DNA of 64,000 nt from assembly GCF_000211855.2 (NCBI RefSeq), contig NC_015638.1, positions 744,001-808,000 on the forward strand, written 5' to 3'. Below, one piece after another: positions 52,209 through 61,720 of this stretch. Both the position numbers and the translations under genes were made by a program. This DNA is from Lacinutrix sp. 5H-3-7-4 (GTDB lineage Bacteria > Bacteroidota > Bacteroidia > Flavobacteriales > Flavobacteriaceae). How positions within the stretch are numbered: the first letter of the stretch is position 1; each line of letters begins with the position of its first letter. The notes below the pieces were generated by a model. It saw only the letters and a program-made list of their open reading frames with translations. It did not search any database and was not told where the DNA came from.

Positions 52209-54620
52209 ATGTCAAAACTAAAAAAATCTAAATTTTGGGATATTGTAGCAAGACTTATTTTGCGCAATAAAATTGGTATTCTTCTAGGTGTTATTTTAAT
52301 AACTCTTTTATTAAGTACGCAATGGAAATACATGCGTTTTACCTATACCGAAGCCAATTTACTTCCAGATGACCATGAGGTAAATATTGAGTATAACAGA
52401 TTTCTGGATATTTTTGGAGAAGAAGGTAATTTAATAGTCCTTGGTGTTAAAGACTCAACACTTTTTACAGTTGAAAAGTTAAACGCCTGGAACGCACTTT
52501 CTGAAGCTTTTAGAAAAGACAGCTTAGTAGAAACTGTAGTATCTATTAAAGACCTCCAAAAACTTGTAAAAAATCAAGATGCAAAAAAGTTTGAATTAGA
52601 ACCGTTTATTAAAGATTCTATTGCTTCTATCTCACAAATAGATATATTACAGGAAGAACTTTTTAACAAATACCCTTTTTACGATAACTTTCTCTACAAC
52701 AAAAACACAAAAACAATTAGAACAGCACTTTATCTTAAAAAAGATATTGTAAACACTCCTAAACGTAAAGATTTTGTTGTCAAAAACTTAATGACAAAAG
52801 TTAAAACTTTTGAAGACACTTACAATCTAGACGTTAGAATTTCTGGTATGCCATATATTAGAACTCTAAATGCACAAAATATTGTAGACGAAATTGGAAT
52901 GTTTGTTTTGGCCGCTTTATTAGTAACCTCGCTTATATTCTTTTTATTTTTTAGGTCTTTTAGAGCCACATTTATTTCTTTAATTGTTGTATGTATTGGT
53001 GTCATGTGGACGCTTGGAATATTAGGGCTGTTACGTTACGAAATTACCGTATTAACAGCATTAATACCGCCACTAATAATTGTTATTGGGATACCCAATT
53101 GCATCTTTTTAATTAATAAATACCAACATGAAGTAAAACTTCATGGCAACAAAGTAAAATCTTTACAACGTGTAATTACAAAAGTTGGTAACGCAACCTT
53201 AATGACTAATGTAACTACTGCATCTGGCTTTGCTACATTTATAATTACAGAAAGTAAATTGCTTAAAGAATTTGGTGTTGTAGCTTCACTAAGTATTATT
53301 GCCATATTTATACTATGCATACTAATTATACCAATAATATATACCTTTTTACCTTACCCAAAAGAGCGTCATTTAGAGCATTTAAATAAACGCTGGATAG
53401 GCGGTTTTGTAAATTGGATGGAGCGTATGGTAAAAGAAAAGCGCATTACTATTTACATAACATCTCTATGTTTATTAATTACATGTATTATAGGTATTTA
53501 CCAAATAAAAATTTCTGGTAGTTTAATAGAAGACATGCCTAAAAAAACAGAATTCTTTCAAGACATTCGTTTTTTTGAAAGTGAGTTTAATGGCATAATG
53601 CCATTAGAAATTATGGTAAATACCAAACGTAAAAAAGGCGTTATGAAGTCTACTACTTTAAAACGCATGAATGATATAGAAGACTTAATAATAGAAACAC
53701 CAGAGTTGTCAAGACCAATTTCTATAGTAAGTTTAGTAAAATATTCTAAACAAGCTTTTTATAATGGCAACCCAAAATACTACCAACTGCCCACAAAACA
53801 AGAAGAAGCTTTTATATTACCATATATAAAAAACTCTAGTTCTGGTGATGTAGATTTACTAAAAAACTTTGTAGACTCTACAGGACAATATGCCAGAATA
53901 ACAACCTTTATGAAAGATATTGGCACCGATAGAATGGAGCGTATTGAAGATAATTTACTAACTAAAATTGGTAGAGTTTTTCCAAAAGAAAAATACGAAG
54001 TTACCATGACTGGTAAAGCATTAGTTTTTCAAAAAGGAACAAAATACCTAGTAAAAAACCTTGCATTGTCCTTATCCTTAGCGATTGTTCTTATATCGTT
54101 GTTCATGGCTTACATGTTCCGTTCGTTTAGAATGATAATTGTATCGTTAATCCCTAACTTATTACCACTTGTTGTAACAGCTGGATTAATGGGTTATCTA
54201 GGTGTACCAATCAAACCATCAACAATATTAGTATTTAGTATAGCTTTTGGTATTTCGGTAGATGATACCATTCACTTTTTAGCAAAATACCGCCAAGAAC
54301 TACAAGCAAATAACTGGAAAATAAAAAAATCTGTATATGCAGCATTGCGAGAAACAGGAGTAAGTATGTTTTATACATCTATAGTATTATTCTTCGGTTT
54401 TTCGGTATTTATAATTTCAAGTTTTGGTGGTACAGTAGCATTAGGCGCATTAGTTTCTGTAACTTTACTTTTTGCAATGCTATCAAATTTACTATTATTA
54501 CCATCGCTATTATTATCGTTAGAACGTAATATTGCAAATAAAGAAATACTAAAAAAACCAACTATAAATATTATTCCTGTTGAAAATGATGATGAAATTA
54601 TAGGCGATTCAGAAGAATAA
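52209..54620 (+). CDS. RND/MMPL-family transporter
   Basis: Inner-membrane RND-superfamily exporter, 803 residues, built as two repeats of one helix, a large periplasmic loop and five helices (helices near 20, 220-380, then 415, 625-780). The paired motifs PPLIIVIGIPNCIFLINKYQHE in repeat 1 and VFSIAFGISVDDTIHFLAKYRQE in repeat 2 are the helix-4 regions of the MMPL/HpnN-type group, with the acidic pair DD as the proton relay. These single-component proteins move lipids or other hydrophobic molecules; the substrate here is not known. It has its own promoter box, and asnS follows 42 nt later. Confidence 0.88.
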   Translation: MSKLKKSKFWDIVARLILRNKIGILLGVILITLLLSTQWKYMRFTYTEANLLPDDHEVNIEYNRFLDIFGEEGNLIVLGVKDSTLFTVEKLNAWNALSEAFRKDSLVETVVSIKDLQKLVKNQDAKKFELEPFIKDSIASISQIDILQEELFNKYPFYDNFLYNKNTKTIRTALYLKKDIVNTPKRKDFVVKNLMTKVKTFEDTYNLDVRISGMPYIRTLNAQNIVDEIGMFVLAALLVTSLIFFLFFRSFRATFISLIVVCIGVMWTLGILGLLRYEITVLTALIPPLIIVIGIPNCIFLINKYQHEVKLHGNKVKSLQRVITKVGNATLMTNVTTASGFATFIITESKLLKEFGVVASLSIIAIFILCILIIPIIYTFLPYPKERHLEHLNKRWIGGFVNWMERMVKEKRITIYITSLCLLITCIIGIYQIKISGSLIEDMPKKTEFFQDIRFFESEFNGIMPLEIMVNTKRKKGVMKSTTLKRMNDIEDLIIETPELSRPISIVSLVKYSKQAFYNGNPKYYQLPTKQEEAFILPYIKNSSSGDVDLLKNFVDSTGQYARITTFMKDIGTDRMERIEDNLLTKIGRVFPKEKYEVTMTGKALVFQKGTKYLVKNLALSLSLAIVLISLFMAYMFRSFRMIIVSLIPNLLPLVVTAGLMGYLGVPIKPSTILVFSIAFGISVDDTIHFLAKYRQELQANNWKIKKSVYAALRETGVSMFYTSIVLFFGFSVFIISSFGGTVALGALVSVTLLFAMLSNLLLLPSLLLSLERNIANKEILKKPTINIIPVENDDEIIGDSEE

Positions 54621-54635
54621 AATAAGTTAAAAAAT

Positions 54636-54643
54636 TATATTTG
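54636..54643 (+). promoter_or_regulatory. -7 box of asnS
   Basis: TATATTTG matches TAnnTTTG and lies 19 nt before the asnS start, inside the short gap after the transporter gene. No -33 TTTG at the usual distance. Confidence 0.4.
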
Positions 54644-54662
54644 TTATTAAAATTAAGTACAA

Positions 54663-56093
54663 ATGACATCAAAAACAGTTGCACAATTATTAAAAGAAAC
54701 ACCACTACAAGAAGTAGAAATAAAAGGCTGGGTTAGAACCTTTAGAGCCAAAAGGTTTATTGCTTTAAACGATGGCTCTACACTTAATAATATACAATGT
54801 GTAGTTGATTTCGAAAACACTCCTGAAGACACTTTAAAACGTATTACTACTGGTGCTGCCGTACATATTAAAGGAGAATTAGTAGAGAGCCAAGGTAAAG
54901 GTCAAAATGTTGAAATTGTAGTATCTACAATAGAAATTCTTGGAGATAGTGACCCAGAAACCTACCCTATTCAACCTAAAAAGCATTCCTTCGAATTTTT
55001 AAGAGAAAACGCACACTTACGCACACGTACTAATACCTTTAGCGCTGTTATGCGTTTACGCTCTGCATTATCGTTTGCAATACACAAGTATTTTAACGAT
55101 AATGGCTTTTATTATATGCACACTCCAATTATTACAGGTAGTGATGCCGAAGGAGCAGGAGAAATGTTTAGAGTAAGTACTTTAGATCAAAAAAAACCAC
55201 CATTAACAGAAGATGGAGACATTGATCACACAAAAAACTTTTTTGGTAAAGACACAAACCTAACAGTATCTGGACAGTTAGAGGCAGAGACGTATGCCAT
55301 GTCTTTAGGCAAAGTATATACTTTTGGGCCAACTTTTAGAGCAGAAAACTCTAACACATCGCGCCATTTATCAGAGTTTTGGATGATTGAACCAGAAGTT
55401 GCCTTTATGGATCTTGCTGGAAATATGGATTTAGCCGAAGATTTTATGAAATCGGTTATTAGCTATATTTTAGAAAACAATGCAGAAGACTTAGAGTTTT
55501 TAGATAAACGTTTAAAAGACGAAGAAAAAACGAAACCACAAGCAGAACGTAGTGACCTTTCTTTAATTGAAAAATTAAAATTTGTAACCGAAAACAATTT
55601 CAAACGTGTAAGTTATACCGAAGCAATAGATATTCTTAAAAAATCTAAACCAAATAAGAAGAAAAAATTCAATTATATAATTGAAGAATGGGGAGCAGAC
55701 TTACAGTCTGAGCACGAACGTTTCTTAGTAGAAAAACACTTTAAATGCCCAGTAATATTATTTGATTATCCTGCAAATATAAAAGCATTTTATATGCGTT
55801 TAAATGAAGACGGAAAAACCGTTCGTGCAATGGATATTTTATTCCCAGGCATTGGAGAAATGGTTGGAGGCTCTCAAAGAGAAGAACGACTAGACGTTTT
55901 AAAAGAAAAAATGGCCGTTTTAAACATACCTGAAGAAGAACTTTGGTGGTATTTAGATTTACGTAAATATGGTACAGCCGTACACTCTGGTTTTGGTTTA
56001 GGTTTCGAGCGTTTAGTTATGTTTGCAACAGGCATGAGTAATATACGCGATGTAATACCTTACCCAAGAACACCACAAAATGCAGAGTTTTAA
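54663..56093 (+). CDS. asnS: Asparaginyl-tRNA synthetase
   Basis: Class IIb aminoacyl-tRNA synthetase, 476 residues. The N-terminal OB fold (VEIKGWVRTFRAKRFIALNDG) binds the anticodon. Class II motifs are present: motif 2 as FGPTFRAENSNTSRHLSEFWM and motif 3 as GFGLGFERLVMF. The ENSNTSRHL form distinguishes AsnRS from AspRS. Its presence indicates direct Asn charging. It ends before a strong terminator. Confidence 0.97.
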   Translation: MTSKTVAQLLKETPLQEVEIKGWVRTFRAKRFIALNDGSTLNNIQCVVDFENTPEDTLKRITTGAAVHIKGELVESQGKGQNVEIVVSTIEILGDSDPETYPIQPKKHSFEFLRENAHLRTRTNTFSAVMRLRSALSFAIHKYFNDNGFYYMHTPIITGSDAEGAGEMFRVSTLDQKKPPLTEDGDIDHTKNFFGKDTNLTVSGQLEAETYAMSLGKVYTFGPTFRAENSNTSRHLSEFWMIEPEVAFMDLAGNMDLAEDFMKSVISYILENNAEDLEFLDKRLKDEEKTKPQAERSDLSLIEKLKFVTENNFKRVSYTEAIDILKKSKPNKKKKFNYIIEEWGADLQSEHERFLVEKHFKCPVILFDYPANIKAFYMRLNEDGKTVRAMDILFPGIGEMVGGSQREERLDVLKEKMAVLNIPEEELWWYLDLRKYGTAVHSGFGLGFERLVMFATGMSNIRDVIPYPRTPQNAEF

Positions 56094-56120
56094 ACACATT
56101 ATAAAACTTAAATAATTACT

Positions 56121-56164
56121 AAAACAATCTACTAAAATCAAATTTGTAGATTGTTTTTTTTATT
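56121..56164 (+). terminator. Rho-independent terminator after asnS
   Basis: Perfect 12-bp arms AAAACAATCTAC / GTAGATTGTTTT with a 13-nt loop, continuing into a T-run. Confidence 0.92.
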
Positions 56165-56215
56165 TTTATAATAAATACTATTTATCTTACACAATAGTAT
56201 AATTAACAAACCTAT

Positions 56216-57670
56216 ATGCTTAAACAATACCTACAGTTCAAATTATCGCAAAAGTTGTCTCCGCAACAAATTCAATTAATGAAATTGATACAGTTGCCAA
56301 CACAAGCTTTTGAACAACGTTTAAAGCAAGAATTAGAAGAAAACCCAGCTTTAGATACTGGTAAAGAAGAAAAAAGTGATGAGTTTGATGACTTTGATAA
56401 TAGTAATGACGATTTTGATGAAAGTGAAACTATTGGAGAAGACATTAATGTTGACGATTATTTAAGCGATGACGAAATTCCAGATTATAGAACAAGTGCA
56501 AATAATTATAGCGCAGATGATGACGAAAAAAGTATACCATATGCCTCTGGAACCTCTTTTACACAACATTTAAAAAACCAACTCAACACCTATAGATTAG
56601 ATGATGAGGAACGTGATATAGCAGAATTTTTAGTAGGTAGCGTAGACGAAAGCGGTTACATACGTCGTGAATTAAGCGATATCATGGATGATCTTGCATT
56701 TACTCAAAATGTATACACTACAGAAGATAAAATTGAAAAAGTATTAGGTATCGTCCATCAATTAGATCCTGCAGGAGTTGGCGCAAGAAGCTTACAAGAA
56801 TGTTTAAGCATACAACTTAATAGAAAAGAACAAAATCCTGATGTTGCATTAGCTTTAAACATTATCGATAATGCTTTTGAGCAGTTTACTAAAAAACATT
56901 ACAAAAAATTAATGGCAAAATTTGATGTAAGCGAAATACAACTTAAAGACGCTATACATGAAATTGAAAGATTAAATCCTAAGCCTGGCGGAAGTTATTC
57001 TGGAAACACCAGAATGATTGAGCATGTAGTTCCAGACTTTGCTATTAAAATAGTAGATGGAGAGTTAGAACTAACATTAAATGGGCGTAATGCTCCAGAA
57101 TTACATGTGTCTAGAGAATATAGTAATATGCTTAAAGGCTACAAAGAGTCTAAAGATAAATCTAAATCTCAAAAAGACGCTGTATTATTTATTAAACAAA
57201 AACTAGATGCTGCTAAATGGTTTATAGAAGCCATTAAACAACGCCAGCAAACATTATTTGTAACCATGAGTGCAATTATGCATTATCAAAAGGAATATTT
57301 CTTAACTGGTGATGAGCGTAATTTAAAACCTATGATATTAAAGGATATTGCAGATGAAATTGAAATGGATGTTTCTACCGTTTCTCGTGTTGCAAATAGC
57401 AAATATGTAGACACTCCATATGGTACCAAATTAATTAAAGAATTCTTTTCTGAATCTATGACAAATGATCAAGGAGAAGAAGTATCTACAAGAGAAATTA
57501 AAAAAATTCTAGAAACGGTTATTGATGAAGAGCCAAAAAAGAAACCTTTAACAGATGAAGCTTTAGCTAAAATTTTAAAAGAAAAAGGTTATCCAATTGC
57601 TCGTAGAACTGTCGCTAAATATCGTGAACAGTTAGATATTCCTGTAGCAAGATTAAGAAAAGAACTGTAA
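56216..57670 (+). CDS. rpoN: RNA polymerase sigma-54 factor
   Basis: Sigma-54, 484 residues. Region I is glutamine- and leucine-rich (LSQKLSPQQIQLMKLIQLP), then an acidic linker rich in Asp/Glu (residues about 55-105). The core-binding region follows, then a helix-turn-helix (ADEIEMDVSTVSRVANSKYV) and the RpoN box ARRTVAKYRE near the C-terminus. Sigma-54 promoters need an activator ATPase; none is in this window. Its stop overlaps the next gene by one nucleotide. Confidence 0.97.
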   Translation: MLKQYLQFKLSQKLSPQQIQLMKLIQLPTQAFEQRLKQELEENPALDTGKEEKSDEFDDFDNSNDDFDESETIGEDINVDDYLSDDEIPDYRTSANNYSADDDEKSIPYASGTSFTQHLKNQLNTYRLDDEERDIAEFLVGSVDESGYIRRELSDIMDDLAFTQNVYTTEDKIEKVLGIVHQLDPAGVGARSLQECLSIQLNRKEQNPDVALALNIIDNAFEQFTKKHYKKLMAKFDVSEIQLKDAIHEIERLNPKPGGSYSGNTRMIEHVVPDFAIKIVDGELELTLNGRNAPELHVSREYSNMLKGYKESKDKSKSQKDAVLFIKQKLDAAKWFIEAIKQRQQTLFVTMSAIMHYQKEYFLTGDERNLKPMILKDIADEIEMDVSTVSRVANSKYVDTPYGTKLIKEFFSESMTNDQGEEVSTREIKKILETVIDEEPKKKPLTDEALAKILKEKGYPIARRTVAKYREQLDIPVARLRKEL

Positions 57671-58299
57671 TGCCAAACACAAAAAATAGCATTACAGATT
57701 GGCTTTTAAAGAGCATATCGTTTATTTTTCATCCTATAATTATGCCTATTTTAGGGACGGTTTTTTATTTTTCAAAATCACCACGATTTCTTCCTGCAGA
57801 AATTAGAAATGCTAAACTTATATCACTTTCAATATTAACGATACTACTTCCTATTTTAATTTATTTTCTTCTTAAAACATTAGGAAAAACATATTCTATA
57901 TATCTTAAGTCAACAAAAGAAAGAATTATTCCATTATTTATTAATAGCATAATTCTAATATTGATAATTTTAAGAGTTGTACCATCAACTCAAATTATAG
58001 AATTGTATTTCTTTTTTATAGGTATATTAATATCTACTATTGTTTGCCTAATACTTGCTATACTTAAATTTAAGGCTAGTATACATATGATTGCAATTTC
58101 GGGAGTGTTTATGTTTGCAGTAGGTTTGTCACTACATTTTGGAAAAAACCTTAATGGTTCTTTGGCATTATTTGCAATTATAGCAGGTGCAATTGCAACT
58201 TCTAGATTACATTTAAAAGCTCATACACCAATAGAATTAATTTTTGGTTTTTTTATAGGCTTTTTACCACAGTTAATAATATTTCAATATTGGTTATAA
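57670..58299 (+). CDS. PAP2-like integral membrane protein
   Basis: A 209-residue membrane protein with about six helices. Two blocks recall the lipid phosphatase PAP2 superfamily: SIHMIAISG, similar to the central PSGH/S-x-H motif, and SRLHLKAHTPIELIFGFFIG, similar to the SR-x5-H-x3-D motif, but with Glu in place of the final Asp. The first KxxxxxxRP motif is only seen as KSTKERIIP. So the catalytic His and Arg may be kept, yet activity is uncertain. It is translationally coupled to rpoN (TAATG) and its 3' end overlaps the convergent barrel gene by 6 nt. Confidence 0.65.
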   Translation: MPNTKNSITDWLLKSISFIFHPIIMPILGTVFYFSKSPRFLPAEIRNAKLISLSILTILLPILIYFLLKTLGKTYSIYLKSTKERIIPLFINSIILILIILRVVPSTQIIELYFFFIGILISTIVCLILAILKFKASIHMIAISGVFMFAVGLSLHFGKNLNGSLALFAIIAGAIATSRLHLKAHTPIELIFGFFIGFLPQLIIFQYWL

Positions 58300-58995
58300 A
58301 ATAAAGAAAATGAGGCCCACTTTTAATGCATTAGCATCTATTATTTGACCATTAATTTGTGCTTCATTTTTAAAAATAGGGTTTAGAGAATAATAAAAAT
58401 AGAAATTCCAAGTGTTGTAACCTGCACTTAAAGATAAACCGTATTGAAATTTATTAAATATATCTAAATTTGATAACTTCATATTCTCTGGTTGACCTTC
58501 AAACTTTGTATTGTTAGCAAATAAATAACCAAATTTAAAACCTGTATAAATACGCCAAAATTTATAATCTACCGCTGTAGATGTTCGCCACCTAAACTCT
58601 AAAGGCACTTCTAACATGTAAGTAGAAAACTTATTTTTACTATAATCTGTATCATCTATAATACTAAACTCAAGATTATTACCATCTGTTTTAGCTATTT
58701 GTAAGTTTTGATTAAATGAATTTAAAGATAAACCAACTCCTAAACCAATTGCAATGTTACGTCTTTTATTAATTGGCATATCTTTAGTGAAACCAAAATG
58801 AAAGCCACTTGAGAAACCATTTTGAGATAGTCCTTCTGGTTTTTGTCCTAATAAATTATAGGTAACACCTATATAAAATTGATCTTCTTTATATAGCGAA
58901 TCTATAACTTTATTACCAAATGTATTATCTGATTCTTGAGATAAAGCAGGCGTAATGAATACTACTGAAATAAAAATAAAAAAAATGAAACGCAT
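58294..58995 (-). CDS. PorT-family outer-membrane beta-barrel protein
   Basis: Exported barrel protein of 233 residues from the Met at 58995 (MRFIFFIFISVVF; signal ending TPALSQ). The body is alternating strands typical of eight-stranded barrels (QFYIGVTYNLL, IAIGLGVGLSLNSF, TYMLEVPLEFRWR, WRIYTGFKFGYLF, GLSLSAGYNTWNFYFYYSLNP). The EVPLEFRWR and YTGFKFGYL blocks fit PorT, an outer-membrane part of the type IX secretion system, which matches the T9SS cargo amylase encoded in this window. Other porin-like families are possible, so no symbol is given. Confidence 0.75.
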   Translation of the reverse strand: MRFIFFIFISVVFITPALSQESDNTFGNKVIDSLYKEDQFYIGVTYNLLGQKPEGLSQNGFSSGFHFGFTKDMPINKRRNIAIGLGVGLSLNSFNQNLQIAKTDGNNLEFSIIDDTDYSKNKFSTYMLEVPLEFRWRTSTAVDYKFWRIYTGFKFGYLFANNTKFEGQPENMKLSNLDIFNKFQYGLSLSAGYNTWNFYFYYSLNPIFKNEAQINGQIIDANALKVGLIFFIL

Positions 58996-59054
58996 AAAAA
59001 TCATATTTTATGTTTATTGAACAATAAATAACAAGATAAAAATTATATAAAATA

Positions 59055-59086
59055 AAAGGCGTTTTGAAAAAAATCAAAACGCCTTT
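59055..59086 (-). terminator. Terminator of the exbB-exbD operon
   Basis: Perfect 13-bp arms AAAGGCGTTTTGA / TCAAAACGCCTTT around six A, with a T-rich stretch after it on the minus strand. It lies 21 nt past the last exbD stop. Confidence 0.88.
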
Positions 59087-59107
59087 ATATAATGTAACAA
59101 TTAAAGA

Positions 59108-59587
59108 TTATTGTGATGACACAGCATCACCTTTTCTTGTTGTGTAGTTAATTTTAAGTGCGTTAGTTTTACGTAACTCTTGTTTAACATCTGTTAAAAC
59201 ACCCATTTTAGCTTCTCTATCTACTTTTAAAGACACAGTTAATTTAGGTATTAACTCTTCTCTTAAAGCAGCTCTTTCTGCAGCAATAAAAGCTTGTACA
59301 TCATCAACGCTTCTTAAAGCATCATTTAATTGTACACGATCTTCGCTACCGTAAGTATCTATATAATTTGAGTTTGGTTTTCCAATATAGATATAACTAA
59401 TAGGGTATTTTTTATCCAACTTTTCTATTTGATCTGCAGAAGGTAATTTATTTTCAATCTTTAAATTATCTTCCTTGATAACCGTAGCTACCATAAAAAA
59501 GAATAGTAACATAAATACGATATCTGGTAAAGATGCTGTTGAAATTGGTGGTAAACCACCATCTTTTTTCTTTTTAAATTTAGACAT
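59108..59587 (-). CDS. exbD: ExbD/TolR-family energy-transducing protein (second copy)
   Basis: A 159-residue ExbD-type protein: short basic cytoplasmic N-terminus (KFKKKKDGG), one membrane helix carrying the proton-path Asp in SLPDIVFMLLFFFMVATVI, then a periplasmic domain. It works with ExbB to drive TonB-dependent receptors such as the SusC here. It is the last gene of a four-gene operon and is 13 nt after the other ExbD gene. Confidence 0.93.
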   Translation of the reverse strand: MSKFKKKKDGGLPPISTASLPDIVFMLLFFFMVATVIKEDNLKIENKLPSADQIEKLDKKYPISYIYIGKPNSNYIDTYGSEDRVQLNDALRSVDDVQAFIAAERAALREELIPKLTVSLKVDREAKMGVLTDVKQELRKTNALKINYTTRKGDAVSSQ

Positions 59588-59600
59588 AATTTAGATTGAT

Positions 59601-60233
59601 CTATATATTTTTAGTTTCTGCTTCAGAGAATTTTTGAGGTACTAATAATTTAATAGCCTCTAACTTCTCTTTTAAATCTTCTTTCTCTTTAGGCTTTGTT
59701 TGAGCATCTTGATATTTATCATTTGCTTCAACAAAGTTCATACCTAATTTAGGATATTCTCTTTTAAACTCACGATTACGTAATTCGTTATAAGCTGCTA
59801 AAATTTCATTTTGTACAGCTATGTACGTTTTATATTTAGTTAATCTATCGTTACTCAAAGAGATAATTGCCTTTTGAAAATTATCTGATGATTTAGGATC
59901 TTTAGCACCTCTACAACGCTTACAGGCATCTTTACCTGTTCCTCCACCATTATCTAAAAATTTAACGGCTAATGCACGTAAATCTTTAAGTTCAATAAGT
60001 TTTTCGTCTTCTCCAGCTTTTAAGAATAATTGATTGTTTGCGTTAACATTTAAAGCAAAGATATTTTTTTGCTTTATAACAATATCATCTTGATTCTCTT
60101 CAATAGGAGGTAACTTTCTACTTAAACCAGAATCTACTGCGATATCTGTAGTTACTAGAAAGAAAATTAATAATAAGAAAGCAATGTCAGCCATAGAGCC
60201 TGCATTAACTTCTGGTGCTGATCTTTTTGCCAT
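59601..60233 (-). CDS. exbD: ExbD/TolR-family protein with Cys-pair insertion
   Basis: A 210-residue ExbD paralogue. The membrane helix holds SMADIAFLLLIFFLVTTDI with the functional Asp. The periplasmic part is about 50 residues longer than in the partner and contains a Cys-Lys-Arg-Cys motif (GKDACKRCRGAKD), which could form a disulfide or bind metal, followed by a long helical segment rich in Lys and Glu. Two unlike ExbD subunits next to one ExbB are typical of Bacteroidota, where they may form a heteromeric stator. The gene lies 2 nt downstream of the small membrane protein gene. Confidence 0.92.
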   Translation of the reverse strand: MAKRSAPEVNAGSMADIAFLLLIFFLVTTDIAVDSGLSRKLPPIEENQDDIVIKQKNIFALNVNANNQLFLKAGEDEKLIELKDLRALAVKFLDNGGGTGKDACKRCRGAKDPKSSDNFQKAIISLSNDRLTKYKTYIAVQNEILAAYNELRNREFKREYPKLGMNFVEANDKYQDAQTKPKEKEDLKEKLEAIKLLVPQKFSEAETKNI

Positions 60234-60235
60234 AA

Positions 60236-60676
60236 TTACTTAATCATTTTTTTAATTCCTGTTCCTAACATTACTACTACAGATACTATTGCTAGTATGT
60301 AGAAAGCGTATAATCCAGTTCCAACCCATCTAGAGCCAGACTCAGATAACATTTTTCCATCTTGCATTGGTGTTTCTACTCCTTCTGCTAAAACGTAAGC
60401 TATAACAGCAACCAGTACAAAAGCACCAACACTCATTAAAGTTTTCTTTAAAGTCTCTCCGCTTGAGAAAAGGTTTACAACTACAAATATTAATACTAGA
60501 GCAACAATTACTGCTAATACTAAGTATGCAATCCAAGCCATTGGCTCAATCAAAGAAGTATCTCCTGCAGCGGCAGATGCTTTTACAGCTTCATCTCCTG
60601 CAGCAACGATTCGTGCTAAGAAAATGATACCTGCAACACCAAGTACTGCTAAAACTATTTTTAAAATCTTATGCAT
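60236..60676 (-). CDS. Small membrane protein of the ExbBD operon
   Basis: A 146-residue hydrophobic protein with about four helices: ILKIVLAVLGVAGIIFLARIV, then WIAYLVLAVIVALVLIFVV, FVLVAVIAYVLAEGV and FYILAIVSVVVMLGTGI. It has no signal peptide beyond its first helix and no family I can name. Its constant place between exbB and exbD in Bacteroidota suggests a structural part of the stator complex, but that is inference. It is 29 nt after exbB and 2 nt before the first exbD. Confidence 0.85.
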   Translation of the reverse strand: MHKILKIVLAVLGVAGIIFLARIVAAGDEAVKASAAAGDTSLIEPMAWIAYLVLAVIVALVLIFVVVNLFSSGETLKKTLMSVGAFVLVAVIAYVLAEGVETPMQDGKMLSESGSRWVGTGLYAFYILAIVSVVVMLGTGIKKMIK

Positions 60677-60705
60677 ATTCTTTCAGTTTTTAAAATTAGT
60701 TAATA

Positions 60706-61479
60706 TTATTTTTTATGCTTCGATAACATATCCATTAAGGTGATAGAAGCATCTTCCATATCGTTAACGATATTATCAATTTTTGCTACGATATAGTTGT
60801 AAAAGATTTGTAATATAATTGCAACAATTAAACCAAATACAGTAGTTAATAAGGCTACTTTAATACCTCCTGCTACTAATGTAGCATCCATTCCACCTGC
60901 AGACTGGATTTTATCGAAAGCTTGAATCATACCTATTACTGTACCCATGAAACCAAGCATTGGTGCTAATGCAATAAATAAAGAGATCCAAGATACGTTT
61001 TTCTCTAACTGTCCCATTTGAACACCACCGTAAGCTACAACAGCTTTTTCAGCAGATTCTAAACCATCATCTGCTCTATCTAAACCTTGGTAGTATATAG
61101 ATGCAACTGGCCCTTTTGTGTTACGGCAAACTTCTTTAGCAGCTTCAATACCTCCAGACTGTAAAGCCTCTTCAACATTTTGTGCTAATTTTTTAGAGTT
61201 ACCTGTAGATAGGTTTAAAAAGATAATTCTCTCAATAGCGATTGCTAAACCAAGAATTAAACATAATAATACGATGCCCATAAATGCTGGTCCACCTTCA
61301 ATAAAACGCTTTTTAAGTTCTTGGTGAAAACCTAAATCTTCTTCAGCAGCATCATCTGCTACTGTTTCTTGTGTTGTTGTTACAACTGTAGCTGCAACAG
61401 TAGCTGCATTTGTAGTTGCGTTAGCTGTACCAAATGCCATTAAAAATACTATGGCTAGGATTGAAAATAATCTTTTCAT
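60706..61479 (-). CDS. exbB: ExbB/TolQ/MotA-family proton channel protein
   Basis: A 257-residue proton channel subunit. The first about 20 residues resemble a cleavable signal (ILAIVFLMAFGTANA), followed by a periplasmic stretch and three membrane helices: FMGIVLLCLILGLAIAIERI, then WISLFIALAPMLGFMGTVIGM and VALLTTVFGLIVAIILQIFYN. The GFMGTVIGMIQAF block is the channel signature. The Thr/Ala-rich N-terminal extension is typical of the Bacteroidota form. It heads the operon and powers TonB-dependent uptake; a one-mismatch -7 box (TATCTTTA) is seen upstream. The 241-nt gap to the asparaginase gene holds nothing else recognised. Confidence 0.94.
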   Translation of the reverse strand: MKRLFSILAIVFLMAFGTANATTNAATVAATVVTTTQETVADDAAEEDLGFHQELKKRFIEGGPAFMGIVLLCLILGLAIAIERIIFLNLSTGNSKKLAQNVEEALQSGGIEAAKEVCRNTKGPVASIYYQGLDRADDGLESAEKAVVAYGGVQMGQLEKNVSWISLFIALAPMLGFMGTVIGMIQAFDKIQSAGGMDATLVAGGIKVALLTTVFGLIVAIILQIFYNYIVAKIDNIVNDMEDASITLMDMLSKHKK

Positions 61480-61720
61480 TGTCGTGATCTTATTTTTATT
61501 AGTTAAAGTGTTAAAGATATAAAAAAAATGTAATTAAAAAATTAAAAACCAAAATAACGACTCTAAAATATGAGAAACCTTAGATGTATAACTTTTTTAT
61601 AAAGTATATATTGTATGGTAGGCCCAATTTAATAAAGTGATATTATTCTTATTTTTAATAGCTTAATTGGTTCCAAAAATAAAGAAGTCTAATTGAATTA
61701 AAAATTTTTAACTCCTAAAT

